A DNA stretch of 64,000 nucleotides from contig OX392527.1 of the NCBI GenBank assembly GCA_947623455.1, positions 6,878,001-6,942,000 of the forward strand. The letters run 5' to 3'. Positions 24,467 to 34,905 of this stretch are shown here, piece by piece; the first letter of the stretch is position 1, and every line of letters begins with the position of its first letter. This stretch comes from Mimachlamys varia (lineage: Eukaryota > Mollusca > Bivalvia > Pectinida > Pectinidae). The notes under the pieces are model-generated. The model was not told the DNA's origin. It ran no database searches and was given only the letters and a program-made list of their open reading frames with translations. The translations under genes and the position numbers were made by a program.

Positions 24467-26164
24467 ATGCTCTCGCGGACAAAGGGTCTTCACAAGTGTG
24501 ATCTGCACAGTTGGCAGAATGTGATTTTCGTGTGCGAGGACTGTTCAGGTCGGCTGATATGCGTCGATTGTGTGAGCGACCACCCTCGCCACCGCATCAT
24601 CAAACTGGATGACGTCATTCCCGAGAAAGAAGGAAGTATACAGAGCTACATAAGGGCTATAGACAGACAAAGACTCCCAAAGATACAGGATGAGATCGAC
24701 TATGTCAATGATATGCTTGAGGAGAACAAGAAGCACTATGACAACATGGTGGAACGTGTGGACACCCAGGGTGAATCCATCAAGGCAGAAGTAGACGAGC
24801 AGACGTCCGAGTACGCCAAGACGTTCCGTCAGATGGAGAAACAGAACTCTGACCGGCTGCTCAAGTACAAGTACTCTCTATTAGCGTCGTTCCGGGATAT
24901 GGACGACCAACTTCAGGACAGCAAGCGCATGCTCCAGCAGGGCAACAAGGTGCAGATCTACGATTTCGAGCGAGACAAGGCATGGTCAGGCTTCAGGTTA
25001 CCCGAACGTCCGCTTGCAAGCCTGACCGAATTTAAAGTAAACACATCACTTCTGTTCCTGCTGAGGAATCAGAAATTGACAACGGGGACACTGACCAATA
25101 CTTGCGGGGTGCAGCAGGACGAAGACATGGAAGAGGAGAAGGGAGACATACTGCCAATGTGGAAAGTCCCACAAAAGTCGGCAATAAAATCCATAAAGTC
25201 CAAGGACGTGCCGTCCCACCCACGGCCGGAGATTTCCGCCCAATTATCAAGCTTCCAGCATCTGTACCCCGTCAAATCTATCTGCCCTACCTCAGAAGGT
25301 GCATGGATACTGGCGGGAAATAATACACGGGCGACACTCGTCACTCACGAGGGATCTAAACTTGAGGGTGTAACATTAGATGAGGACCAGGCGATCAACG
25401 ATATATCAGTGTCGCCATCTACCGGTCATCTCTGGCTCTGTTGCAAGGACATGACTGTCAAAATAGTTCGGCTCAAGCGCCGACGATCTCTAAACGTGGT
25501 CCCGGAGGACATGATACAGACCACTGACGTTCCTATCACTATCTGTGTAACAGACAACGGCATTATTATTGTCGGCTTCCAGTTTAAAGCAGTGTTTTAC
25601 TCAGAGGCGGATCTGGATTCCGCTCCAAAAATATCTCTCAATTTTCCACATCCATTCCGAATCGTATCTAACCCGGTATCTGGTCAGATTGCTGTGCTCC
25701 ATGCCAAGAGCTGCTTGGGACCAGAGGAAGAGGAGCTTCGGGTCACCATCCTCGCGTCGGGACTCCCACCGCAGTCCTTACACAAATTCCATGAGAACCC
25801 CGTCATCAAATCGTCCACACGGGGCCTTAGCACATCTCAGAAGCGAAAGGACATGTTGGCAGGACCACACAGCGTCAGTATTGCACGTTGGATCGATTTG
25901 GCCCAGTCCGTTTCTCCATTGGAGCTGAACCCGCCATCGCCTCAGATCTTCTTGCCTGCCGACATGACGTACGACAGCCAGGGTTACATAGTGGTAGCCG
26001 ACTACCTCCGCAGTTCCATAGACCTGCTGAGTGGGGAGGGTCGTTTCCTTAGGATTCTCCTCAAAACTATCGAGGCCTGTCCCATGGCCGTCGGCATGCA
26101 AAACAACAACGTCCTTTGGGTAGGCTTTGCGGACGGCCAGGTAAAGAGATACCGGTACGGTTAG
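24467..26164 (+). CDS. B-box/coiled-coil TRIM-like protein, intronless
   Basis: The 565-residue frame starts at the first ATG (MLSRTKGLHKCDLHSWQNVI); the open frame reaches 24425 but has no earlier ATG. Residues 11-42 form a B-box type 2 zinc site: C11-x2-H14, C23-x2-C26, C32-x2-C35, H39-x2-H42. Residues about 65-180 are charged and heptad-like (ENKKHYDNMVERVD; QMEKQNSDRLLKYK), a likely coiled coil. Residues about 255-565 show repeated strands with W-I/L-x-G and G-x-L-W-x-x patterns, ending NNNVLWVGFADGQVKRYRYG, consistent with an NHL/WD-like propeller. There is no RING, so ubiquitin ligase activity is not supported. Such B-box proteins are greatly expanded in molluscs. It lies inside DGKE intron 5 on the opposite strand, suggesting retroposition or duplication. 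Confidence 0.85.
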   Translation: MLSRTKGLHKCDLHSWQNVIFVCEDCSGRLICVDCVSDHPRHRIIKLDDVIPEKEGSIQSYIRAIDRQRLPKIQDEIDYVNDMLEENKKHYDNMVERVDTQGESIKAEVDEQTSEYAKTFRQMEKQNSDRLLKYKYSLLASFRDMDDQLQDSKRMLQQGNKVQIYDFERDKAWSGFRLPERPLASLTEFKVNTSLLFLLRNQKLTTGTLTNTCGVQQDEDMEEEKGDILPMWKVPQKSAIKSIKSKDVPSHPRPEISAQLSSFQHLYPVKSICPTSEGAWILAGNNTRATLVTHEGSKLEGVTLDEDQAINDISVSPSTGHLWLCCKDMTVKIVRLKRRRSLNVVPEDMIQTTDVPITICVTDNGIIIVGFQFKAVFYSEADLDSAPKISLNFPHPFRIVSNPVSGQIAVLHAKSCLGPEEEELRVTILASGLPPQSLHKFHENPVIKSSTRGLSTSQKRKDMLAGPHSVSIARWIDLAQSVSPLELNPPSPQIFLPADMTYDSQGYIVVADYLRSSIDLLSGEGRFLRILLKTIEACPMAVGMQNNNVLWVGFADGQVKRYRYG

Positions 26165-26342
26165 GATCGAACACATGTAAGAACAAGTAACCGAGTATCG
26201 TCAGAGGTTATTCTCAGTGCATATAGCAACAAGGCAATTCCTCTGTTTGTCTTCTCGATTAATTGAGTACCAGTGAAACTAGGAGAGTGCAATGATACAA
26301 AATACCAGTGTAGTAAAAAAAAATTAATGCGGACGTTTCCCA

Positions 26343-26408
26343 AAACAGTTAAAGATGTGATCACGGTGGTGGTAGAACAGTTAAAGATGTGATCACGGTG
26401 GTGGTAGT
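26343..26408. repeat. 32-bp direct repeat, two copies
   Basis: Two exact tandem copies of a unit with acagttaaagatgtgatcac and ggtggtggtag, 180 bp after the B-box gene stop. Recent duplication. Confidence 0.85.
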
Positions 26409-27913
26409 CAAGGAAGGAACATTAGAATCGATATTTGTGGTGAATATGTTTTTTATAGTTGACGATTTTTCTAACAAATAGCGTTTGGGTATATTGTTTT
26501 CGGATGCCTGTACTGTTGTGGATACCAATTTCATATATAGACAGTGGATTATTTCCAGTGAGGCTGGTGTGTGTATACCTATATCCTATTGTATGATGAC
26601 TGCAAAACCTATCAATCGAAACGTGTAACAACGCACCTCACTAAAATAGTGGGGTTGTGTTAGGGGTGGAGTCCAGTGTTTTCTATGTCTTCTTTGTCTG
26701 AAAATGCACAGGTGTGAAAACTGGTCTTTTGTTATTTTCATTCATTTACTTAATATGATATTGATTCAAAAAGAGAAAACTAATATACAATGTACACAGC
26801 ATATGAAATAATGAGCATTTTATGGGTTTACTTTCGGTAGATTTATAATAGATTTTAAGATCTATTAATACATCTTTACTAAGCACAGCTTTGAAAACAG
26901 GGTCATACTTTAAAATAGTGCTTGTTTCTCCTGATCAACTAACTCTACCTTCAGTTAGTTTCATAGGTAGGTGATAAAACTTATAGATCTTAATATGTAC
27001 CTGGGTATATTAACTTCAATAACATATTTTAGTGATTCTATAACTATTACTGGCATGACTAAGGTACAATTTTTAGAATGTACAAAACTTAAATTTATCT
27101 ATTAGATCAGAGAAGGAAACCTTTTTATGACAAACAGACTTTTTGATTATGAAACGACTATGAATTTTATGGCAAAAAAACCTTTATTCCTCTTTTTCAT
27201 TGCAAATACTTGTGTCGTAATTGCGTGTTTTTAGCAATAAACATAAATACTGAAACCGTTTTATACTTTATCTTGACGGAATGGAATTTCATAACACGGA
27301 CAATTAAACAATCCCTTTCCCTGCTAAGGAAGGCGTCTTTGATATGTAATTATACGATAAAGATATTATATATGAAACTGATAGTCTTCCATTTTCTACC
27401 AAGCAGATTTCCAAGCCATCAGATGTGGAGTTAGGCATTGTGGAGGTAACCAAACAAAGTTTTTTTTTTTAAATAGAAAGAAATTATATGAAGACTTGGT
27501 TGTCTAAATAAGATTGTAATATCCATAAAAAAGACTATTCTATTGTCTTCAACATATAAAGGAACTCGGCTCTGGTATACCTTGTTCATGTCTAAATGAC
27601 ATGGTATGATCTCTAAGATAATAGAGAGTAGGTCAATTGTAGAACAGGTATTTTCAAGCACAACATAAATCAGGTGTGTTGCATACTTTTTACAGATTAC
27701 ATGTATTATCAGGAAATGCTAAAAACATGAATGGAATAGTAAGTAGACCAGAGGCCGGTCGTGTATTCACCATAATCACCCAGACGTTATTCGCTCATAT
27801 CCCTGAGGTGAAGGTTAGATATCTGGAACTCAATCACACGCTGACTAGTCTTAAACTAACACTGATGTTGGTTAGGATACAATGAACTAGTTAAAGGAAG
27901 ACGGTCACTGAGA
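26409..27913. other. DGKE intron 5, no gene seen
   Basis: AT-rich sequence holding the likely 3' flank of the B-box gene. Short open frames (for example 27210-27434, 27676-27885) have no recognisable protein or codon pattern. Confidence 0.45.
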
Positions 27914-28181
27914 CCAGGGCCGTATTCATGAAACTGTTCTCATACTCAAGCATGGATTCTGTGCTCAAGCCAGCTTTCTTGAAACTCATTTGAATCATGT
28001 CGAAGAATCAAAAAGCCATTGTAAATGCTGAAAACAGCTTTCGACTTATGCCTCTTCAATTTTTACCAAAACTTTGACAAAATTAGATTGTTTAAATGAT
28101 TTATAGCCATAACAAGAAATAAGGCTTGAGTACAGAATCCATACTTGAGCATGAGAACGGTTTCATAAATACGGGCCCAGG
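27914..28181. mobile_element. MITE with cagggccgtattcatgaaac termini
   Basis: The ends mirror each other over about 55 bp. The left is gggccgtattcatgaaactg, tctcatactcaagcatgg and attctgtgctcaagcc; the right carries the complement with few changes (ttgagtacagaatccat, catgagaacggtttcat, acgggcccag). Total about 268 bp, noncoding. Confidence 0.75.
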
Positions 28182-28900
28182 AGTGCAGTAAAGCTCTGCT
28201 TCTGTATATAAATGAATGTAATAATCAAGAAGTACTTAACAAATCTTAAACATTGGAGCGAGCCGTATATATATGACTATAAAGGTAAAATTAGTAGCCC
28301 AACATTTGTTATGATTTGCGATGTACACATGCTGCCTGGGCTTTGACATTTATTCTCTGATTGTATGTACATTACGTACGCTGAAGTTCATATCAAGCAG
28401 CACCAGGAGGCTGTGATAAGATCTTTATCATTAGGTCTTTTAAAACTTTGTTTGTGCCAGTGGTCTACATAACATGCCTGTACCATTGCTATAGACCTTA
28501 TATTTGTTGTTGTTTTTGTTGTCCAAATAATGTTGCTTGAAATTTTAAATATACCATTTTTGGCTCCTTTGACAATGATAGTAGGCCAATGACTTTTAAG
28601 TATTCATAAAGATCTGTTTAAAGCACTTCATCACATAAACCTACAATACTATCAATGAGGATACTGGGACTTCCCATGTTCTAACAGTTAAGACAGACAG
28701 TGAATTAAAACAGGCACTTTGTACCTAAAAAAACTATAATGAAAAGAGTAAAAATATAATTTCAATTCGTATTTCTCAAGTAATCAATGCATCATCAGTA
28801 TCCTCATTATTAGAAATTAAAAAATAGCTATTATCATGAAATTTATTATCCAAATAGTCATTATCATGAAATTGATTATCCTAATATTGATAAATCATTA

Positions 28901-29051
28901 TCATTGAATCAATCTTTTAACAGCATTGCCAAAGCAAAAGGGCATCTTCAGATTGCCGCCATCTAGGTACTCCTGGGCCTCGACAAGTTTTATGATCTCC
29001 TCTCGATTACGAAACTCCCGCCCACCTTCCCCTGAGTATGAATTTTCGAGT
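28901..29051 (-). pseudogene. unassigned exon-like coding relic
   Basis: On the minus strand, after a possible acceptor ttcag (to 29052), an open frame runs LENSYSGEGGREFRNREEII, KLVEAQEYLDGG, NLKMPFCFGNAVKRLIQ and ends at TGA 28903-28901. Composition and codon use look protein-like and unlike the surrounding AT-rich intron: balanced Glu, Arg, Gly, Phe. It is not part of DGKE, whose exons 5 and 6 join in phase around it. It may be the last exon of a nested gene, an alternative end, or a retro-fragment. I do not recognise the family. Confidence 0.3.
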
Positions 29052-29103
29052 CTGAATTTGATTTAGAGTCCACTATGGTAAACGTTTTTATTATCACCGG
29101 GCC

Positions 29104-30170
29104 AGGACTAATTAATGAGACTATCTTTAACAGGACTAATTAATGAGACTATTTATAACAGGACTAATTAATGAGACTATTAATAACAGGACTAATTAAT
29201 GAAACTATTAATAACAGGACTAATTAATGAAACTTTTAATAACAGGACTAATTAATGAAACTATTAATAACAGGACTAATTAATGAGACTATCTTTAACA
29301 GGACTAATTAGTGAGACTACCTTTAACAGGACTAATTAGTGAGACTATTAATAACAGGACTAATTAATGAAACTATTAATAACAGGACTAATTAATGAGA
29401 CTATCTTTAACAGGACTTATTAATGAGACTACCTTTAACAGGACTAATTAGTGAGACTACCTTTAACAGGACTAATTAGTGAGACTACCTTTAACAGGAC
29501 TAATTAGTGAGACTACCTTTAACGGGACTAATTAGTGAGACTATTAATAACAGGACTAACTAATGAGACTGTAATAACAGGACTAATTAATGAGACTATT
29601 AATAAGAGGACTAATTAATGAGACTATTAATAAAAGGACTAACTAATGAGACTAGTAATAACAGGACAAATTAATGAGACTATTAATAAGAGGACTAATT
29701 AATGAGACTAGTAATAACAGGACTAACTAATGAGACTGTAATAACAGGACTAATTAGTGAGACTATTAATAACAGGACTAATTAATGAGACTATTAATAA
29801 CAGGACTAATTAATGAGACTATTAATAACAGGCCTAATTAATGAGACTATTAATAAAAGGACTTACTAATGAGACTAGTAATAACAGGACAAATTAATGA
29901 GACTATTAATAAGAGGACTAATTAATGAGACTATTAATAAAAGGACTAACTAATGAGACTATTAATAACAGGACTACTTAATGAGACTATTAATAACAGG
30001 ACTAATTAGTGAATGTGTGTATAACTTATTAACAGGACTAATTGATGAGAATATAATATATAACGACTAATTAATGAGAATACTTATAACAGGACTAATT
30101 AATGAATGTATCAATAACAGGACTAACTAATGAGACTATCTATAATAGGACTAATAAATGAAAATATTTA
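29104..30170. repeat. 28-bp minisatellite, ~37 copies
   Basis: The unit core is aggactaattaatgagactat followed by taataac, ctttaac or similar. It lies about 230 bp downstream (transcript sense) of DGKE exon 5 but has no similarity to that exon end. Confidence 0.93.
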
Positions 30171-30399
30171 TATCAGCAAACTTCACTAGGTAGCATGTAT
30201 GATTCATAGACATATGGGTGCAATACATAATATTTTGTAAGAATATACAGAGTATTTTTGTGTGTGATCACTGTGAATCCCAGGACAGGTATATATTTAA
30301 TGAGAATATCACTGATGCATACCTAATGCATCCTGAAACAATTGGAGCTCTTGGCACAAATATATAAAGGTTATAATTATACTTTGTGCATTTCAGTAC

Positions 30400-30510
30400 C
30401 TTATTGATTAGGCGATGTGCAAACAGCCACGGCCTACTCTCCCTCTGTCGGTGGAAGTTGAGCGTTACTAGGGCGTCCACACCTATAGACGCGTAGTTGT
30501 TCATTATCAC
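30400..30510 (-). CDS. DGKE: DGKE coding exon 5
   Basis: The exon reads VIMNNYASIGVDALVTLNFH, RQRESRPWLFAHRLINK. It matches the MNNYFSVGPDALMALNFH...NK segment at the start of the accessory domain. Acceptor gtggtttcag precedes it; donor aag|gtactg follows. It is 111 nt and phase 0 at both ends. The next exon is nearly 14 kb away and supplies LCYFTYGTKD. Confidence 0.94.
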
Positions 30511-30865
30511 CTGAAACCACAAACAACACCTTACACTTACCTTGAAAAATGGGCATGTAATCATAATGAATAGGCCAAATGCACTGTGACAGAACGTATT
30601 GTTTTAATTCCATAAAAAATAAATAGATTTTTAAAACTTTGACATTTAAACACAAGAATATTTGTCAGCAACCAGGTGCAGATAAAGGTAGTATACACTA
30701 CTTGGAAACCTGACTTTACGAGTTGCTCCTCTAAAGAGTTCTGTGTATATACCACTATGTATCGTCCTGAAACCGAGGGGATGAAAAACAACACATGTAT
30801 GAAATTAGCAGGATGTTGGTTCTTTCTACTGGGGAATTTTCTCATCTTGTTTTACAAGAATATGG

Positions 30866-32224
30866 TGTGAGATACCTATCAGAGATAGCTATATAAGTAC
30901 AGTATAGGTATTACAGGCTACCATAGAGACACCATGAGTTGTAGCTATATAGGTACAGTGAAGGTGTCACATGCTACCATTGAGACACCATGAGTGGTAT
31001 AGGTACATTATAGGTATTACAGGCTACAATAGAGAGACCGTGAGTGGTAGCTATATAGGTATGGTATAGGAATCACAGGCTACCATAGAGATACCATGAG
31101 TGGTGGCTACATAGGTACAGTATAGGTGTTACAGACTACCATGAGACACCATGAGTGGTAGCTATATAGGTACAGTATATGTGTCACAGGCTACCATAGA
31201 GACCCCATGAGTGGTAGCTATATAGGTATGGTATAGGTATCACAGGCTACCATAGAGACACCATGAGTGGTAGCTATATAGGTCACAGGCTACCATAGAG
31301 ATACCATGAGTGGTAGCTATATAGGTATGGTATAGGTAATACAGGCTACCATAGAGACACCTTGAGTGGTTGCTATATAAGTACAGTATAGGTGTCACAG
31401 GCTACCATAGAGACACCATGATTGGTAACTATATAGGTCACAGGCTACCATAGAGATACCATGAGTGGTAGCTATATAGGTACAGTATAGGTAATACAGG
31501 CTACCATAGAGACACCTTGAGTGGTTGCTATATAGGTACAGTATAGATGTCACAGGCTACCATAGAGACACCATGAGTGGTTGCTATATAGGTACAGTAT
31601 AGTTGTCACAGGCTACCATAGAGACACCATGAGTTTTAGCTATATAGGTACAGTATAGTTGTCACAGGCTACCGACGAGACACCATGAGTGGTGGATATA
31701 TAGGTACAGTATAGGTGTCACAGGCTACCATAGAGACACCATGAGTGGTAGCTATATAGGTATGGTATAGGTATCACAGGCTACCATAGAGACACCATGA
31801 GTGGTGGATATATAGGTACAGTATAGGTGTCACAGGCTACCATAGAGACACCATGAGTGGTGGCTATATAGGTCACAGGCTACCATAGAGACACCATGAG
31901 TGGTAGCTATATAGGTATGGTATAGGTATCACAGGCTACCATAGAGACACCATGAGTGGTGGCTATATAGGTACAGTATAGGTGTCACAGGCTACCGACG
32001 AGACACCATGAGTGGTAGCTATATAGGTCTCAGGCTACCATAGAGACACCATGAGTGGTGGCTATATAGGTACAGTATAGGTGTCACAGGCTACCGACGA
32101 GACACCATGAGTGGTAGCTATATAGGTCACAGGCTACCATAAAGACACCATGAGTGGTGGCTATATAGGTACAGTATAGGTAATACAGGTTACCATAGAG
32201 ACACCTTGAGTGGTGGCTATATAC
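30866..32224. repeat. ~52-57-bp minisatellite, ~25 copies
   Basis: The unit contains ggtagctatataggtacagt, ataggtgtcacaggctacca and tagagacaccatgagt. Some units lack the middle part (ataggtcacaggctacc), giving a 38-bp short form. It occupies most of DGKE intron 4 together with the next array. Confidence 0.92.
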
Positions 32225-32562
32225 AGCCAGACAGACAACCTGAGCTACAGCCAGCCAGACAGACAACCTGAGCTACAGTCAGACAGACAGACAACCTGAG
32301 CTACATCCAGACAGACAACCTGAGCTATAGACAGACAGACTTCCTGAGCTACAGCCAGACAGACAGACAACCTGAGCTATAGACAGACATCCTGAGCTAC
32401 TACCAGACATACAGACAACCTGAGCTACAGACAGACAGACATCCTGAGCTATAGACAGACAGCCAGATAGACAACCTGAGCTACAGCCAGCCAGACAGAC
32501 AACCTGAGCTACAGCCAGCCAGACAGACAACCTGAGCTATAGACAGACAGACATCCTGAGCT

Positions 32563-32593
<31 letters not shown>

Positions 32594-32697
32594 TCCTGAG
32601 CTACAGACAGACAAGACATCCTGAGCTATAGACAGACAGCCAGGCAGACAACCTGAATTACAGACAGCCAGACAGACAACCTGAGCTACAGACAGAC
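32221..32697. repeat. 20-26-bp imperfect minisatellite
   Basis: Variable units built from acagacaacctgagctacag and acagacagac. The array abuts the previous one directly. The frames on the minus strand (repeats of SGCLSV) are artefacts. Confidence 0.9.
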
Positions 32698-32803
32698 ACA
32701 CTCATTATGGCTGCAAATCAGGGCAAGGGAGACAACTTTGATATAAAAAAATAACACAAACTTGATAAGTTAAGGGGAGACAACTCTGAACACAAACCAG
32801 TAC

Positions 32804-32852
32804 CTTTTTTTTCTTCATCACAATACTCCTCATGCTAATATTCACTTTCCAC
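32804..32852 (-). CDS. DGKE: DGKE coding exon 4
   Basis: A 49-nt microexon. The first base completes the Arg codon from exon 3 and the rest reads WKVNISMRSIVMKKKK, giving LDRWKV across the junction, as in vertebrate DGKE. Acceptor ttttttttcag, donor aag|gtactg. The lysine run differs from human and forms a basic loop before MNNY. Confidence 0.9.
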
Positions 32853-33027
32853 CTGAAAAAAAAGTATACATATTTAACTCAATTGTATTACAGAGGTAAG
32901 AGAACACTTCAACCAGGTGTCAGGATCAACTTCTTAATATGTTTGATCACTTTTCATTCAGATTCACAATTTTGCTTGTAAATTCACTCTATAAACTTTT
33001 TATGTGGAAAGTTATTACTAATTCCAT

Positions 33028-33122
33028 GTGGTCTTTTAAAGTTATTCAATTATTAAAATTTGCACTAATCACTGATCATCAAGGTAATTGGGTAAACACC
33101 TTTTAAAAAAAAACTTGGCCCA
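33028..33122. mobile_element. decayed MITE fragment
   Basis: Sequence such as aaatttgcactaatcactga and ggtaa...caccttttaaaa...cttggccca resembles the right half of the element at 6066-6310 (gcgctaatcactcattaagc, accttttgaacaaccgggccc). It is inside DGKE intron 3. Confidence 0.4.
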
Positions 33123-33244
33123 CATCTTAGTTCTATATTACATCACTAGTATCAGAAACTTTTTTACTCCTATGGTTTTTCTATGAGATTTGTTTGTGTT
33201 TTGTTGGATGACTTGATGCTGTATCATCGGTATTGTGATGGTAC

Positions 33245-33393
33245 CTGTCTAGACTGGCTGGTTGTGCTTCACTGATCTTCTCCAGGATGTCGGGAATGTT
33301 GACGTCGCCATGAGTGTAACCTTCCCCCCACCCTAGGACCCGCGACATGTCATTACCTGTCCCCAGGGGCAGTATACAAACATTTGGTGGGTT
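33245..33393 (-). CDS. DGKE: DGKE coding exon 3
   Basis: The exon reads NPPNVCILPLGTGNDMSRVL, GWGEGYTHGDVNIPDILEKI, SEAQPASLD plus two bases. LPLGTGND followed by LGWG is the conserved catalytic-domain strand-helix of diacylglycerol kinases. Acceptor attccag, donor ag|gtacca; 149 nt, phase 0 in, two bases out. Confidence 0.95.
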
Positions 33394-33825
33394 CTGGAAT
33401 AGAGGATAGTAACAAAAATAAATACCAAAAGCAGCATCAAGATATGTTTTACTTTCCTCATCAGATTAAAAACAAGATTTGTTTTACTTTCCTCGTCAGA
33501 TTAAAAACGAGATATCTTACAATGACGTAACATAATAATGTATCAATTTGTTAACTTCTGTCTGCTTTCCTGGTTTTTTTTCTGTTTTTTTTTTTTATAA
33601 TGATATATGATTATGTATATATGATAACTGGTCAATACTTCCAAGAGGATGACACAAATATAAACACTATTTACAGAGGCCATTATAACTAAGACCCAAC
33701 ACAAGCTGTTCTAAAGTGTGACCTACCTATTGACACATACGTGTGTGACATAACAGTTAAAATGCTTTAAAATGATTTAGGATCCTCTAGCTAACACTGT
33801 TCCTTATAAGGTCTGCTCACTTGAG

Positions 33826-34367
33826 TTTATAAATAGCATTGAGCACCCAGCCAATGGTATATCACTTACTTTGAGTTTAAGTTTATCAATAGCATTGAGC
33901 ACCCAGCCAATGTTACATCACTTACTTTAAGTTTATCAATAGCATTGAGCACCCAGCCAATGGTACATCACTTACTTTGAGTTTAAGTTTATCGATAGCA
34001 TTGAGCACCCAGCCAATGGTACATCACATACTTTGAGTTTAAGTTTATCGATAGCATTGAGCACCCAGCCAATGGTACATCACTTACTTTGAGTTTAAGT
34101 TTATCGATAGCATTGAGCACCCAGCCAATGGTACATCACTTACTTTGAGTTTAAGTTTATCAATAGCATTGAGCACCCAGCCAATGGTACATCACTTACT
34201 TTGAGTTTAAGTTTATCGATAGCATTGAGCACCCAGCCAATGGTACATCACTTACTTTGAGTTTAAGTTTATCAATAGCATTGAGCACCTAGCCAATGGT
34301 ACATCACTTACTTTGAGTTTAAGTTTATCGATAGCATTGAGCACCCAGCCAATGGTACATCACTTAC
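33826..34367 (-). repeat. 56-bp minisatellite made of DGKE exon 2 end plus its splice donor (~10 copies)
   Basis: On the minus strand each unit holds attggctgggtgctcaatgc, tattgataaacttaaactca, aa and then gtaagtgatgtacc. These are the last 42 exonic bases of exon 2 (coding IGWVLNAIDKLKLK) plus the first intron bases. The exon is unit one; about ten more follow. One unit, near 33930, is shortened by a few bases. The distal end (around 33830) decays. At the unit join the intronic gtgatg meets tacc, while the exon has gtgatggtacc, so the duplication breakpoints share gtgatg. A unit of 56 is not a multiple of three. Confidence 0.93.
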
Positions 34368-34511
34368 TTTGAGTTTAAGTTTATCAATAGCATTGAGCAC
34401 CCAGCCAATGGTACCATCACCACCGCACACCAGAACTCGGAAGGTAACGTCAGGGAGAAGGTGGCACCACTCCAGACCGTTCTCAGGTGGCACATCATTT
34501 AGGTCAATCAC
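34368..34511 (-). CDS. DGKE: DGKE coding exon 2 (GGDGT exon)
   Basis: The exon reads VIDLNDVPPENGLEWCHLLP, DVTFRVLVCGGDGTIGWVLN, AIDKLKLK. GGDGT (residues 254-258 of the protein) is the ATP-binding glycine signature required for kinase activity. Acceptor gttctacag, donor aaa|gtaagt; 48 codons, phase 0 at both ends. Reading through the donor into the first duplicate unit gives VSDVPLAGCSMLSINLNSK and then a stop, so use of a downstream duplicate donor would truncate the enzyme before LPLGTGND. Confidence 0.95.
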
Positions 34512-34905
34512 CTGTAGAACAGCACCCAATTACAAAGACTAACAGGGAAATATGTTTACATGGCTTGGTGTTTTTACTTTGGTACTGGTATTATTTTGTT
34601 GAATGTCCTATTAAGTTTAATTTTTTTATTTAACTCATTTCACATGTAAAACTTGAAAGCTGAAAATTATGAAACAATGAGTACTTTATTAGTTTTTACA
34701 ATCAATTAGAGTTTACCTGCCATTTCATGAAATGAAATAAATAGACTGGTTTCCCATAGAAAATCATCATATTTATGTGTATAATATCTGATAAATTTTC
34801 AGCCTTTCATGTAGAGTATTCCACAGGAAACAATTAATTATCAATAATAAATGTACTAACGATGAACTGTTAGAGTTCAGGATTAGTACAATGACAACAC
34901 TATAC

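Noticed and set aside
29104..30170. Fourth exon-donor array after DGKE exon 5
   Set aside because: The unit (aggactaattaatgagac) has no match to the exon 5 end (cctaatcaataag|gtactg) beyond AT-rich chance, and the array starts 230 bp away from the junction.
30561..30845. 94-codon minus frame upstream of DGKE exon 5
   Set aside because: No similarity to DGKE, and exons 4 and 5 already join in phase (KKKK|VIMNNY). AT-rich chance frame.
32221..32697. Exon-derived array after DGKE exon 4
   Set aside because: The unit contains ctcaggttg on the minus strand, but exon 4 ends in a lysine run (aaaaag|gtactgg). No homology.
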